Source: Candidatus Bathyarchaeota archaeon
Lineage (GTDB): Archaea > Thermoproteota > Bathyarchaeia > TCS64
DNA length: 6,575 bases
Direction of reading: 5' to 3'
Assembly (NCBI GenBank): GCA_016867505.1
Contig: VGJH01000073.1
Span: 1 to 6,575 of the forward strand
Every line of letters begins with the position of its first letter. Within the stretch, counting starts at the first letter, position 1. Positions 6,543 through 6,575 of the stretch are shown one piece after another. The notes beneath the pieces were generated by a model that searched no databases, was not told where the DNA came from, and worked only from the letters and a program-made list of their open reading frames with translations. The translations under genes were made by a program, and so were the position numbers.

Positions 6543-6575
6543 ATGGAGTCCTTCGACAAGTTCTTCCTCCAACAA
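6543..6575 (+). CDS. Possible start of another gene, cut by the right edge (unidentified)
   Basis: An ATG at 6543 opens a frame that stays open to the edge and encodes only MESFDKFFLQQ. Base composition rises from very AT-rich to mixed at about 6541, as expected at a coding boundary. No Shine-Dalgarno site precedes it; an A/T-rich TTAAACTTAAAG stretch near 6508-6519 lies about 30 bases upstream and could be a TATA box for a leaderless transcript. An equally possible reading is the last codons of a minus-strand gene (LLEEELVEGLHGY then TGA at 6534-6536). Too short to identify or to choose a strand. Confidence 0.25.
   Translation, partial: MESFDKFFLQQ

Noticed and set aside
1..6575. CRISPR arrays, tRNA or rRNA genes, insertion sequences
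   Set aside because: No regularly spaced repeats, cloverleaf-like or rRNA-like segments, transposase frames or terminal inverted repeats were seen; the sequence is almost fully occupied by the operon.

Overview
The window carries one compact, entirely plus-strand operon that fills almost all of its 6575 bases: hdrA (5' end missing), mvhD, hdrC, hdrB, mvhG, mvhA and a hydrogenase maturation protease. Together these encode a heterodisulfide reductase / F420-non-reducing group 3c [NiFe] hydrogenase complex (HdrABC-MvhADG), a cytoplasmic flavin-based electron-bifurcating machine. Genes overlap by four bases (ATGA) at hdrA/mvhD, mvhD/hdrC and mvhG/mvhA, and are separated by 4 bases at hdrC/hdrB and 6 bases at mvhA/protease, so the set is almost certainly cotranscribed from a promoter to the left of the window.

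The organism is most likely an anaerobic, H2-metabolising archaeon: the gene set, Shine-Dalgarno sites of GGAGG type, tight overlaps and AT-rich T-run ending fit. The sequence alone cannot separate a methanogen from non-methanogenic archaea (for example Bathyarchaeia-like or Asgard lineages), and bacterial carriers of HdrABC-MvhADG are not excluded. All metal-ligand positions are ordinary Cys codons; no selenocysteine is seen.

How it should work, from known family biology: MvhA oxidises H2 at a Ni-Fe site; electrons pass through three [4Fe-4S] clusters of MvhG and the [2Fe-2S] cluster of MvhD to HdrA. The HdrA flavin splits electron pairs between a high-potential branch (HdrC to HdrB, whose two CCG domains reduce a disulfide such as CoM-S-S-CoB) and a low-potential branch (ferredoxin). 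The terminal protease trims the MvhA C-terminus after nickel insertion.

Three things depart from the textbook. (1) The HdrA reading frame is open at the left edge, and its first residues look like the tail of another HdrA thioredoxin-reductase-like domain, so this is probably the second half of a fused HdrA-HdrA protein. (2) This HdrA half lacks the inserted ferredoxin domain and has Ser where bifurcating HdrA has a conserved Lys near the flavin, suggesting a division of labour between halves. (3) mvhG has no ATG/GTG/TTG that keeps its first cluster ligands; it either starts at an unusual ATC overlapping the hdrB stop, or is reached by a -1 frameshift at a T_TTA_AAG heptamer at the end of hdrB, or the base call is wrong.

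Right of the protease, 6449-6540 is AT-rich and looks non-coding, with a probable T-rich terminator. The last ~35 bases may begin a new gene, but strand and identity cannot be settled.
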